This document shows positions 1 to 12,700 of a stretch of 64,000 bases of DNA, one piece after another. This DNA comes from Ectocarpus siliculosus (taxonomy: Eukaryota > Sar > Phaeophyceae > Ectocarpales > Ectocarpaceae): NCBI GenBank assembly GCA_000310025.1, contig FN649744.1, positions 2,540,176-2,604,175 on the forward strand, written 5' to 3'. The notes beneath the pieces were generated by a model. It searched no databases. It worked only from the letters and a program-made list of their open reading frames with translations, and was not told the DNA's origin. The number at the start of each line of letters is the position of its first letter. Positions within the stretch are counted from its first letter, which is position 1. The position numbers and the translations under genes were made by a program.

Positions 1-560
1 TGGTTAAAAAGGGTAAAGTTTCCTGGGGGAAGTAAAAAAGGGTTAAAAATTTTTTTGGAAAAAAAAACCCCCAAAAAAAAAATAAATTCAAGGGGGGGGG
101 TCACCCGACCGAAAGGGGGAAACCAAAAAATGCGAAACCCCTTTGGGGGGGGGGGGCCCCCCTTTTAGGGGACCCCCAAAATCCCCCAGGGGGTTTCGCC
201 TTGGGGAATGGAAAACCCGGTTCGGGGAAAAACCGGGGGGTTTCCTCCCGGGTTTTGGGGGGGGGGGGGGTAAAGGTTAAAAGGATTGGGGAAGGCAGGA
301 TTAGGAAAACCCCCCCCCCCCCCCCGTGGAAGAGTACGCCCCCCCCCCCCCTCCCCCCGTCGCCCTCGTGCGCGCGCACCGCGATACACGGTACCGCAAC
401 ACCACAAAGCGGCAGCAAACCACACGCGCAAGACACGCCCCAGGCACCCGTAAAAAAAAGCCAACACAACGCAAGCAACATGCCATATGCTAAGAAAGCA
501 CTCGCCTGCTCCTGGTCCGGCGCCCGCTCAGCTCCTCCGACCGTCAGCGTGCCGTGGAGC
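1..560. other. Low-quality, homopolymer-rich sequence
   Basis: The stretch is a run of expanded G, C, A and T homopolymers, such as G tracts near 146-157 and 249-261 and C tracts near 310-325 and 340-351. This is the look of poor read ends or a collapsed contig edge, not normal algal sequence. Open frames of 60-160 codons here come from low complexity and are not credible genes. Confidence 0.6.
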
Positions 561-1289
561 CGAGTCCTCTTGCTGTAGGGCAACTATTTGGTTCGGCAGT
601 TTTGTAGCGGGAGGGTTCGGCGGCGGCCGGTAGGGGGGTGCGTTGGTCGCGCGTTAGGGAGGGAGGCGGTGTGCGAAATTTCTTGCGGGGGTGTTATTTT
701 TTTCCGAACCGTCGACCGTGCTCTCACGGGGAGACCGATAAAAATTACGCCCACTTTGAGCACACAACGGGTTCATAAAACCCCACGACCCTTTTAGGTA
801 GTTGCGTGTCATACCCGTTACTTTCTCCTCTTGAAAACTCGTTCATGGGACACGTCCACGGACGCCCCGAGGTACTGGTCACTGGTTGGTGAAAGAGCAG
901 AACAAAATGTAGTTGGTCTGCCGCGCTAAATGGCCGACCTCTCGCCGAACGGTTCGCCAATGGGAGGGCGTCGGTCTGCGCACGCGCGCAAAGGTGCTCT
1001 CCTTTTGCCGGTTTTTGTCACAAGGTGGCATCGACCCCTTACGTATTAATCGGCTGATCAACGAACTGGCCACGGCAATCCTTAAGTTGAGCTTGAAACT
1101 ATAGCTTTCCGATCAAGGCAAATCATTCTGTCATCAAACGCTGGTCGTAGTCCAAGCGTGCACGTTTTTGATAACCTGGGCCGAACCAAAGAGGCATTCG
1201 ACAACCGCAATCAACCAAAATCGCTTCACAGAACCACGCGACAAGCCAGTCAACCAAACCCCGCACTAACCCACAAGTGGGCAGCAGAA

Positions 1290-1291
<2 letters not shown>

Positions 1292-1333
<42 letters not shown>
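1292..1333. repeat. (CAG)n microsatellite
   Basis: About 14 uninterrupted AGC/CAG triplets lie in the presumed intron downstream of the ABCG exon. A shorter CAG-rich stretch occurs at 1556-1575. The poly-Ser, poly-Ala or poly-Gln readings across the tract are not supported as protein. Confidence 0.95.
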
Positions 1334-1334
<1 letters not shown>

Positions 1335-1596
1335 CCGTGGATACGTACCGATGCACAGGTATGTACTCGCAATGAGGTGCACGCCCGAGGACCAACAACC
1401 AACACGTCGCTCCAAAAGCAGTTTCCCCAATCCTGCGACACCCGACACAACCCCGTTGCCCGGATAAAAACTGCTGTCCGCATAAAAACTGTCGCCAAAG
1501 CGGTACATAGGCGCGTGGTGTACGAAACAGGCGAGTCAAACGGAGGAAGAACCCCGGCAGCAGCAGCAGCTGCTGCGGAAGCCGCGGCGAACGCAC

Positions 1597-1740
1597 CTGG
1601 CCGGCGAGGGCGTTGAGCAGCGTCGTCTTCCCTGAGCCGGAGGGGCCCATCACCGCCAGCACTTTTCCCGCGTTAGCCCTGCCGCTGACGCCGTCCAGGA
1701 TCGCGTTCTTCTTGCTGCGCCCCACGGAACACGAAACATC
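1597..1740 (-). CDS. ABC transporter G-family exon (Walker A region)
   Basis: A 48-codon exon encodes the start of an ABCG (white/WBC) nucleotide-binding domain. It reads a DVSCSV strand, ILDGVSG, then the Walker A loop [16 protein letters not shown], which binds ATP phosphates in membrane exporters of lipids and hydrophobic compounds. Both ends are phase 0: the acceptor follows a CAG at 1741-1743 and the donor is CAG|GTGCGT at 1597/1596. The next ABCG exons (Q-loop, signature LSGGE, Walker B, membrane segments) should lie at lower coordinates. I could not find them in 1-1596, so they are beyond a long intron or the window edge, or the gene is a fragment. The frame stays open upstream to about 1857, so an initiating exon could be continuous with this one. 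The domain call is sure; completeness is unknown. Confidence 0.75.
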
Positions 1741-3795
1741 CTGTTCCGTCATCATCGAGATCCGCCGAAACGCGAGAAAAGGACATGGTGACGGCAAGAG
1801 ATCGGCACCGATTCGCGCTTGAATTAAATTCCGATTGGATTTGAATGGATTGGACAAAGCGCACGCAACGGGCCAACCGCCGCAGCAGGAAGAAGGCGGA
1901 AAACAAATAATTATTCCTACTTACTATTGTATAGGAAGAGATGAGGGGGTGACGGCAGGCACACAAATCGGGGCCCGGGCGTCTGCATCATCTAACAGAG
2001 GTTGGTTGGTTGATAACCTGAGATAGTCAGCCGCAACGCAAAAGGTACGCATTGTGCATCGTCGGGAACGGGGTGGAAACGGGAAGTGGGGTGTCCAATG
2101 ATCGCGGGTTGGTGCTGCTATCACGTATTGTACCGGTAAGAAAAGAGTCAGCGTCTCTCTCTGGCTATGCCTAGGCACGCGAGGTCGCGCCGCAGCGCCA
2201 ACAAGCGGTTGCACGTGGTTTAGGGTGGACCCGCGGGTGCATCCAACCGATACACAAACCGCCGTATTCTGTGCTTGTATTCTACAGTAGAAGTTGCAAG
2301 TTTACTGTAGATTGTGTTCAATATGTGATTTGAACAGATGGATAAAAATACCACGAACAATACGTTTTTTTCCGATTTGCGCGCAGGGATCGAGGTTATC
2401 GCACAGGGGTGCGTCAAAAAGAACGAAATGGTTTTAACCATGGCGCCCTTTGTACCATCGCTCACAAAACTTACGAATGACCGTATATAAGAATGTTTTC
2501 CCGCCGTGTGAGTATTACGTGTAAGTGTATAACATGCGAAGGGTCAAAGGGTGAGCAACTTAAACTTTTCTTCCACGTTACAACGAACAGATCAATACAC
2601 GCTGTCTTTCCTCCACGAACAGGATCGCCTAGGTTTTCGCGAGGGAGGCTTACGGTCTGTACACGACGGGGGGGCAAAGCAAGCCAGCAGGGGCAATCAG
2701 GCATGAGTTCACACACATGCGTACACCAAGAAGCACAGCACGCGCCCGGTGTCGCTGCTTTGGTACAATACTTTAGCATCTCTTCAAACGACCCCCCTCA
2801 CCTTCCATTCGACGTCAAGCTTATCCACCGCTGAAGTCGTCGAGAACAAGCAACTGCTTGCAATGAGCAGTGGTAAGACACGAGGCAGCAACATTGCTCC
2901 CACTTTCTTCCGAGGCGTGTGCTTCTTCAACTGCAGCCTGTTCGATTCCAGCTTCAAGCTGGAAGCCCTGCTGCGGATACGTACCCGCGGCTTGGGGGGG
3001 GGGGCGGTGCTAGGAATAATGGTCGATTGGAGGCATACGCTTCTCGGTTGCGGGCCCCCTTGAAACGAACTTCAAAATCGAAATGACAGAATGATACCGA
3101 CCCACCAACTTGGACCAACTAGAGCGAAATGCCTGTAAGATGTATGGTCGAGAAGTAGATGACGGCTGGCGACAGCTCTAACTAATTAACTCTACCTTTC
3201 CTGTGTTGTGTACAAAGGTGATACAATATCGAAGAAAGAAACAAAATGTACGGACAGCCGTTCCGAACCAACAGGTATTATCCCGCATTCGGACGGACCA
3301 GACACCCAGATAAAGATTCATCGACATTACTCCAGCACAGCAGAGGCAGTAGTCTGTCTCGTAGATGCGACCAATTCAATAGCACCCTGCAGATGAAAAT
3401 AGTAAGAATAAGCATTGCTATAATGTACGTATGCAGAGACAATTTCGTCCACGTGCGCGTACAGGCGTTTGGACAAAAACGTCAATCGCTGCACGTTGAT
3501 CCACACGAAGCCTCTGCCTCTTGGATAGACTATGCATACAACGAGGAAATATAATAGGATGGGGCTGTGCACTAGGAGAGAAAATATTCCCGCTCCTTGA
3601 TTGAAAAATATTTGATCTGTTTGTGTTGTTTATACTGTACATCTGTAGGGCAGTGACCGCGGGGTATATATTTACCGTTCGTTTGTTTGTGAAACCGTCG
3701 ACATCGGAACTCGACGCGTGTACATGCACGCAAGTACACACACCGTACCTGTGCAGCCTGCACAGCACGGCTGCAGCGCAAGCAGTAGTGACATT
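1741..3795. other. No recognisable gene
   Basis: Short open frames on both strands match no family I know and lack coherent splice signals. There is a G run at 2995-3003. The right part is presumably the upstream region of the Rab gene, and the left part the 5' side of the ABCG gene. Confidence 0.4.
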
Positions 3796-6700
3796 ATGGG
3801 ACAGGCCGCGAGTTGCTGTTCGTTCTGCTGCCCTTGTCCATTGAGGAGAAAGGCCGCAGCGGTACCAGGAGCAACAACCGAAGACCAATCAAAGTTGCTC
3901 CCGTCGTCGTCGACGAAGAAGGCACACAAGCCACGAAAGGAGAAATGTTCGAAGTATCGACGACCACCTTCTCATCTGAGAGAGTTGTCGGGTGACATGT
4001 GAGCTTCGTTTTGTGCTGGGAGGGTTCACCCATTGGAGTCGAGCCGTATTTTACGCACGGCTCGTATGTATCTCATTGGTCGTAGCTTGCGCTGTTTGCG
4101 CCGTACGGAATATTGGTGCCGTTTGCACGTACGTGCATCTTGGATGGACAGGCATAACAGCACTTCGAACTGAATGACAATAACCGGTTATCACTGTCCG
4201 CGCGGTCTTCATAGTGGAACATTGCAGGCTGTCCACCACTACTACAATATAGCACGGACAGCAACAGGCTTGTTTGCTTCAGCGTTGTTGTGATGAGCGG
4301 GATGTCGCGACCAAGTTCTTCCACAAATCTGGGTCGCACACTATCGGCAATTAACCCAGCTAAATTGGTTACATGTTGTACCAGTACAGCAGTGTTCAAC
4401 GCCACCATGGCCTTACGCTCGTGGAAATTGTTGTCAAAGCGACCCAATTCCAATGTGCTTACGTATGCGTGCGATCTCCATGATTAAGACGTAAGCACCA
4501 CGTCCATGTTCATTGAGAATGAAGACTTCGTTGTATATTTCCCGACTTGGGGTATGTATGTATCCCGAATCGTCCCGTCATTTGCCGCTATGCTCATTTA
4601 GTAAGAATTCAAACGTATTTCTATGCAGTCAGTGTGCTCAGATGTGTGGGTGACTCTTGTAGATTCCAGGCAGTAAGCAGTAGACTTTGTACATTACTCC
4701 ATGATGGCCAGAGACGTACACTGCAGTTCCGGCACAAACCCAATGGACTGCGGACTCTCTGCACGATGCAATTGCACTTCCGTCGCCCTGTTCTACCCCA
4801 TCACACGAGTCGCGAGCCAGAACTCTGCTCGTTGCGTCCGTAACCGATGTTCATTTTACGCGCGTGCGCCGTCACTTTTGTTGGCCTCTTTTGACGGGCG
4901 AAAAGAAATCAAGTCGTCAGGTTGGTGCTCGTGGGTGGATGCGACACGGGGAAGACGTGCCTGCTACGGCGTTTTCTCGGCGGCTATTTCGACGACATTG
5001 GACACCAAGACTACACGAGGCAAGCGCAGGCAATGTTGATTAAATGTGCTGCAAAGCCATTCGTGTTACTTGTATACTCGACGACACCCACCGTAATGTG
5101 GTGTGTGCACGATCAAGTTGATGGGCGAGCAAGATATTTTCCTACTGCTCACAGGGTCACAACGACAGTATCTCTGCAAAACCAGGTCCTCTGTCTTTCT
5201 CGTTCTCTTGTGCTCGTGCTGTCGTGCGTGGCTACTCTTGGGCGTGTTACCAGAACGCTGGGGGTGGATTTCGGATGCAGGACCGTGGACCTCGCTGACC
5301 GTCGAGTTCGTCTCCAGATGGTGAGCAAGCCAACGCTTCAGAAATGGTCACGAGAGACCATGCTCGAGGAACCGGAATTGCACTACTGAGAAACGCCCCG
5401 CGAGGGACGAGAGACCTTCCGCGACCACACGTCCCACATTGTGGGACGAGAAAGAAAACCAATTATGAGCGAAAAAATGTATCTTCCCCTGCAATGGTTA
5501 GCAGATGGGCGTCAAGACCTACATCCCCTGTGTTGCAGTTGGCGCCCGGAGAATTGAAACGTCAGTTTCGGTTGAAACTTATTTTCGTATTTCTTCCCCG
5601 CCGTGGAGAATAGTAGGAGGTTGATTCTTGGCCATTTTTGTCGTTGTTCCGCGACAATCCATGATCGTAGCTGTCCCGACTTCCACGAATCACGCTGAAG
5701 TCACGTTGAGGAAGCAGAATATTACATGTCTGGCAACCTGTTGCAGGTTTTGTAAAATTGGGTTCCATTGTTTATCAGTGCGCGCCGAAGCGTGGTACAT
5801 GGCGACTTGTATCACTACACTTCTGGGGTTTTGTCTGCGAGGTCGTGGTGATAGTATTGAGCAACCAGAAAAATCGATTGGAGGCTCCACCTAACATATT
5901 GATAGTGCTTTCTGGCAGCAGCGTGAAACCGTCATCCCCGCGCGAAGGGCAAAATCAAGAACAGGCTAAAATGTGGAAGGCTGTCAATGGAGATCAAAGC
6001 CACAGTCGCAAACACACCACTGATTACATAGGAAGGAAGGAATTTCCATGGAGGCACATGAACATCAGGGAAGTTTAGTGTCACGGCTATGCCATCGAAA
6101 CACATGCCATCTCTCTAGGATGTTCATTTCCGTGGGAGTCGCGGGTATTGTGGCTGAAACGGCCGTGGAAGCCGTGGAAACTCCCGTTAAAGCTCATGGA
6201 CAAGCCGACAATGGTGTCGAACGTTGCAAACCTAAGAACTATAACCTAACAACACGATGTCCCAAGACTACAGTTAGATATTCGCGTGGCAACAGCGTTC
6301 CATTCTAAGGCAGGTACAGCTTACTGCGCTGTCTCTCTTAGATGCGCAACAAAACGACGTGCATGTCAATTTGATTGCATGCGAACAAACGGCGTTGTCC
6401 TTTCGAACTCATCGATGACCACCCCATCAACTGTGCGTGATTGGCTCCCTACCGGTTACGCGTTTGTCTACCTGCGCCCGCTGGACATGTATTTCAACCT
6501 AAGTGGGATACCGGCGGCAGTGAGACGTATCGAAGCGTTGTGTCTCACTACCTCCGAGGAGCCGATGGGGTCATGATGTGCTTCGATGTCAACAGCAAGG
6601 TCGGACTCCCTTCTTGGTCAAAGACGAATTAACAAGTTTTCACCGTTGTTGTACTGAGAATACCTGCTACCGTAAACGTAGGGTGTCCCCGAGCAGTAGC

Positions 6701-9700
6701 GAGCACCAGGGCCTTGCATGAGTCGAGGCGGTGGGTGTTTTACGAACGGAAACGTTGACAAAGCTCTTCCCGGTGGACAACGCCTTCTGGTGGTCTAAGC
6801 GCATGCTCTAGCCGTACCATTGAGTGAAGTATGTGACCCCCGTAACGTGGGAGAAAAACAGCCCCCGTACTAAGGGGGAAAATCAGCCAGCCTTTTTTTC
6901 AGGGGAACTAGGAGCTCTGTGGTCGCTACAAAAATCTAATTGTGTTCCACCACAGCATGCACGCTGGTGTATCAAAACATTGACGGTAGTGATGTTCCTC
7001 TTGCCAACTACAACAACAGGAGACTCTCCGCTCGCTGAGGTCAACTTGGGCGCCTTTCTTGGACAAACACACTCCAAGAACCTGTAGGGTCTTGCTCGCT
7101 GGAAACAAGGCTGACGCTCGGGGCGATTTCGGCGTGAACGGTGGAGAGGTCTCTCACGAGGATGCAAAGGTACCTAGTCGTGCAGCGGGTAGCTTTCTTA
7201 TGCCACGCCCCCCACCTTGGTATACGGCACTCTGCCGAATTTATTGCTCATAGATTTTAGTCATTTTGATGTCGCTTCTCGTCGAAGACCGGTTGCAACC
7301 CTCGACGGATGACAGCCTGTCTAGCTGTTAAAACTGTTTCTGCGAGCAGTGGACGCCACCTTTGCTGCGTTGCCCACCCATCCCTAAGATTGCTGCGAAG
7401 TCTGAGGTCAGGTTTCTCTGCGGAGGTCGACTTGCTGCATGCCCGGTGCGCTGTTGGTTACGATGAAAATAGGAAGGTTTGTTCGTCGAAGCAGATAGAA
7501 TAAACTGGTGTTTATTTTGTAACAGTCGAATTAGAATTTGGCTTCATTTTCTACCGGAAACCCAGGGTCACGGTGTTTGGAATTATTAGTCTATAGTTGG
7601 GGGTGTCATTCCGTGATCGAGTCCACGCAGGGGCTGTAGCAAAGTCGGGTAACGTGTGACAGCTACAGAGCGCGTGAAGCAACGGAAGGACAGCAGCAGC
7701 CGCCTAACGCAGTAGCGGCGGCAGTTTAGAAAAGGGCGGGACGGGACACGGCGCAAGCATTGGGGAAGTGACCAGCACGCGACTCTCCATATAAAGGTGT
7801 GTACTCGTGTCCAACATCCATCGTGTCGGCCGTGTTCCTATTCGCGTCCCGCTACTCTTGTGACCTCACCGCTGCGTGCATTTAGCACGAGGGGGGAGGG
7901 TGCAGTAAGATAAGCGGCGGCAAGCCAACGCAGTCTCGCTCGCCGCGCCGCTCAGATAGGTCCCTTCCCAAACATGGGATGCGGTTCATCCCAACCGAGA
8001 CGTACTCTCGCTGAAGAAAAAAAATGCGGTTCGTCCCAACCAGACGTACTCTCTCTGAAGAAAAAATTCAACGGCAAAAAGAAAGAGCGGGGCCTGTTGT
8101 ATGGTCGCACGCTGACTTGTCGCGGTTGATAGCAGCCATTGTACTGCACGGGGTGGAGGAACCCTGCGGCATCGGACATAACCAATCGACCCGCGGCAGT
8201 AGGGCATGATGCTGTCACGATTATGCACATGAGGCAGGTGCCTTGTTTTCTGTTTCCCCCGGCTTACTAGGGACTACTCGCCGGTACAATCTTGTCTGTG
8301 CCGCGCACAGAGGGGCATATAGCTGAAGGAATCGACGATAATATGCCCACTCACGTAAGCAATCGTCTCCACGGATGGTATTGACAAGTCCCCACTGATG
8401 GTATCGACAAGTCCCATGGCATACAAAGCGGCCGCATACGTAATCGGAAAGTGCATTCAACAGCATTCACGGGAACGGATAAAAGCAAAAACACATGCAT
8501 GCGAGAGAAAGACTCAAAGAAAAAGACTGAAAAACAATGAAGACGAGAAAAAAAAAACGAGACAGCGAACTACGTGCTGTATGCATAAGGAAAAAGAAGA
8601 TGAGAAAAAAATAGGGGGGGGAGGTGGATGTGACACGCGAGGTTCGAACTCGCGAGGAACGTCAGGTAGCGGTCCATGTGAGTGCATCACGGTCTCGAGG
8701 GGCATCACGTCAAATTTATTGCCGCCGTGACACAAACCTTCTATAAGAATACGTCACGTCCATCGACGATTAAGCGACCAAAAAACGCCCGGACAGCAAT
8801 TGATGCATGCCAAAAACTCGTCAACCTGCCGTAGGATTGTCTATGCGGAAGTGATCTCAATGAAAATAAAAAAAACAAGGACACGCACCAGCACGGGACG
8901 CGCCAATAGTGGAAGCACTCGTCCGTGCTGTTGGCGAGTGGAAGTTAACCGATCTCAACGCAACGAAACACGAAGTCATACATGTATCAGCACGGGATGC
9001 GCCAATGAGTGGAAGCACCCGCGCTGTTGGCGAGTAGAGTTAACCGAATTCAACGCAGCGGTAGAAAAATACCACAAATCATGCATCAGTACGGGACGCG
9101 CCAATGAGTGGAAGCACCCGTGCTGCATATGTGATGTCAGCCTCAGCACGGGACGCGCCAATGAGTGGAAGCACTCGTGCGGTTGGTGAGTAGAGTTAAC
9201 CGATCTCAAAAAGAAAGAACAAAACGCCGTACATGTATCAGCACGGGACGCGCCAATGAGTGGAAGCACCCGCGCTGTTGGCGAGTAGAGTTAACCGAAT
9301 TCAACGCAGCGGTAGAAAAATACCACAAATCATGCATCAGTACGGGACGCGCCAATGAGTGGAAGCACCCGTGCTGCATATGTGATGTCAGCCTCAGCAC
9401 GGGACGCGCCAATGAGTGGAAGCACTCGTGCTGTTGGCGAGTAGAGTTAACCGATCTCAAAAAGAAAGAACAAAACGCCGTACATGTATCAGCACGGGAC
9501 GCGCCAATGAGTGGAAGCACCCGCGCTGTTGGCGAGTAGAGTTAACCGAATTCAACGCAGCGGTAGGAAATACCACAAATCATGCATCAGTACGGGACGC
9601 GCCAATGAGTGGAAGCACCCGTGCTGCATATGTGTTGTCAGCCTCAGCACGGGACGCGCCAACGAGTGGAAGCACTCGTGCTGTTGGCGAGTAGAGTTAA

Positions 9701-12700
9701 CCGATCTCAAAAAGAAAGAACAAAACGCCGTACACGTATCAGCACGGGACGCACCAATGAGTGGAAGCACCCGCGCTGTTGGCGAGTAGAGTTAACCGAA
9801 TTCAACGCAGCGGTAGGAAATACCACAAATCATGCATCAGTACGGGACGCGCCAATGAGTGGAAGCACCCGTGCTGTATATGTGTTGTCAGCCTCAGCAC
9901 GGGACGCGCCAACGAGTGGAAGCACTCGTGCTGTTGGCGAGTAGAGTTAACCGTATCCAACGCATCGAAAAAAAAAAAAAAACACGTATCAGCACGGGAC
10001 GCGCCAATGAGTGGAAGCACCCGTGCCGATGGCGAACCGGGGTTCACCGAATCCAAGAAAATATATATATAAAAAAAAAAAAAAAGAGAAACCATCGCTA
10101 GTGTTCCAAAGAGAGAAATATTCGGGATTGGTCGACGTCCGGTGACCGTAGCGTCAGCAGCAATAATCACTCCATTCAATCCACAGGCGTCGAGAATGAA
10201 CTAACGCGAGCTCGCGATATAACAACGCGTCGTTCTGGGCCCGACGAAAACCCACGTCAGATAGTTTCGCCCGAAGATAGGATTTGTAGACCATTCTAAC
10301 TGCAGATCCAGGCGCGCGATCGACTACGCCCACGATGAAGAGGAAAAGAAGTGTTCCCGCAACGCCGCCCTGACGCTCGCCCGCCGCCTGCCGCCGGTCC
10401 GCTGCTTATACGACTCCAACCGCGACCAGATGCCGACACGGGCCTCCACGCGGAGCGGCAGGGCAGCGGCTGGGCAAGCAGGGCGAGGTCGGGCGGCGAC
10501 ACCTTCGACACCACGCACGAGAGGTCTACCGCGCGATCGGTGGCGAGCTCGACGGCTCGCCCCTCGACGCGCAGCGGATCACGTACTCCCGCGAGGCGTC
10601 GAGCGGTATCCTCCTCGCGAGCGCCAGGGACAGGCACCCGCGGCGACCCCCCCGCTGATGAGACTGAGCTCGCTTCTCTCCGCGGGCTGGTGGACGGCCT
10701 GAGGGAGGAGCTGCAGCGGAAGCGCGATGAGGCTGCCGGTGATCGCCAGCAGCTTCAAGCAACGATCGACGACCTGATCGCCACCCAAGCAGCAGGACCT
10801 GGCCTTCCGGGGGGGGGTGCAACTTGTGGGCACAACCGCCCCACCATCGGCCTCTCGGGCCCCCGCTACACCCAGCGCCGAGGCGGCTAAGGCTACGGCA
10901 AAGGATAGAGCGCGGATGTGGGGGGACCTCCGCCGGGTAAAAGCGTGGCTCATCCTGGGGCGGCCCCCGGCAGTTTCAAAACTGTCGCAGATGGAGTGGC
11001 AATCCTTGCTTCGCAAAGGCGTCCTGGTGACAGAGAAAGTGGCGGCATCGCTCGACACGCTCGTGGTTACTGCTTCGCCTTCAACTCGTCGTCCGGTTGC
11101 CATGATCGTAACTGCCCACACATCCACGCCCAGAACCCTTCCCACGCTAGGCGCGGAGCGTCCGAAACTCCGGCAACCGGCGCGCGCGGCGTTGGCCACG
11201 GCAACGGGGGAGGGCGCGGAGGAGAGGCGCGCGCCGCTGGCGAGGGCGGCGCGAGACCCAAGGCCGCTGGCTTCTTCACCCACGGGAAAGACAAATAGGG
11301 GTGCGGGCTCTCCCGCGTAGCGGGGGGGCCTACCTCGGATGGCAGCGCACCTGCGGCTAAATCGAACGGCAGCACGCCGGTCTACACGAGGTTGGCTCCA
11401 GGGCTATCAGCAGGTTCAGGACCTGGGACAGGCAGGACGGGACTTTGTTACCGACGTCTTGGCATGCAGCTCGTCGAGCACTCAGTTGCGTCTTCGTCTA
11501 GAAGGACTTACACGTCAGGCTTCAACTCTTGGTGCACGTTTCGCAGGCTGACGGAGAAGCCCAAGTTCGTAGGGCAACGTGCCGGGGACCTTCATGTGTG
11601 GGAGTTGATAGACTTCGTAGCCTGGTGTTTCGAGTCTGAGGGTAATCTAGCGAGTACAATATCCGGAAAACTCACGGCTGTACAACATTTTCATAGGCTG
11701 GAAGCTTCTGTCGAGCTAGACTTGTCGTCTCCGATGTTGAAATGTGCGCTAAGGGGGATTGCGAGGAACCACGTGGCTGTGGGGACGGTACGCCGTGTGC
11801 GCCTGCCTGTGTCTTGGCGTATGCTGCTGGACGGGGAAAGCGCAAGCCAGAACTGGGGGGAAGGGGGCAGAGTAATGTGGCTGTGTCTGTGCTTGTCCTA
11901 TCTCTTTATCACACGGTCTGATGAGGTGTTCGCGAATGATGCGGGCAGGGTGCATGAGGCACACTGTCTTACGAGGGCGGACGTAGCATTGTTTGCTGTG
12001 CGAGACGCAATTAGTCTTTAGTCACTATCGTAGAGCAGACCGTGTCGAAATGAGGTTTAGAGGGCACAAGGCCGATCAAGAGCAGAAAGGAAACATACGG
12101 GTTCGTACGCGAGACGAAGTCACCGGACCGCAGTCAGGTGTGAGAGCACGCGGTGGCGCGGTGGCTCTTGTGGTGGAGCTGTTATCGTGTCATGCGACGT
12201 TCCCTGACTCCGCACCGTTGGCTTCGTACCGTAGTGGAAGAGCAGTGAGAGTAGTGAGGTATACTGCTGCCCTCCGTGCACTCAGAGAAGTGGTAGCGAG
12301 GTCGGGGCGTAACCCCCAGGAGTACGCGTTGCACTCGTTGCGAATTGGAGGCGCGACGGCTCTTGCATCGGGCGGAGACATCGCAGAACGAGTGATTCAG
12401 AGAGAAGGGAAGTGGAGGTCGGATGCATACAAGCCGTACGCGCGAAACAATGTAGAGGATTCGCGGCGAGTGTCACGGAAACTTACAGACGGCAGTAGGA
12501 TCGTATCGAGACAGCCGGGGGAGGGGACCGTCTGGGGGAACGGATAGTTGACTTATTCGGTAGTCGTCCAGAAACTGACCTCGATGTGGGTGTTGTAGAA
12601 TGGTGTGTACCATTTGAGGACTTGGTCAGTTTTGGGACTCCTGCGTTTGCAGTCGTAGTCCCCCGGCTAGTATTTGTGGGGAGAGAGATGGATTTGTAAG

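Noticed and set aside
249-351. G-quadruplex-forming G/C tracts
   Set aside because: The surrounding sequence looks like low-quality base calls, so the tract lengths cannot be trusted.
1250-1616. Poly-Ala, poly-Gln and poly-Cys frames
   Set aside because: All come from the CAG microsatellite within a presumed intron; no flanking coding signal.
8630-8665. tRNA-like T arm (GAGGTTCGAACTCGCG)
   Set aside because: Only a self-complementary T-arm-like hairpin is present. No acceptor stem, D arm or anticodon arm fits on either strand.
8890-10046. CRISPR-like array of regularly spaced repeats
   Set aside because: The intervals between cores are themselves repeated, not unique spacers, the unit is 250 bp, and the context is a eukaryotic retroelement.
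10579-11283. 234-codon minus-strand frame
   Set aside because: Antisense shadow of the GC-rich gag-like region of the retroelement.
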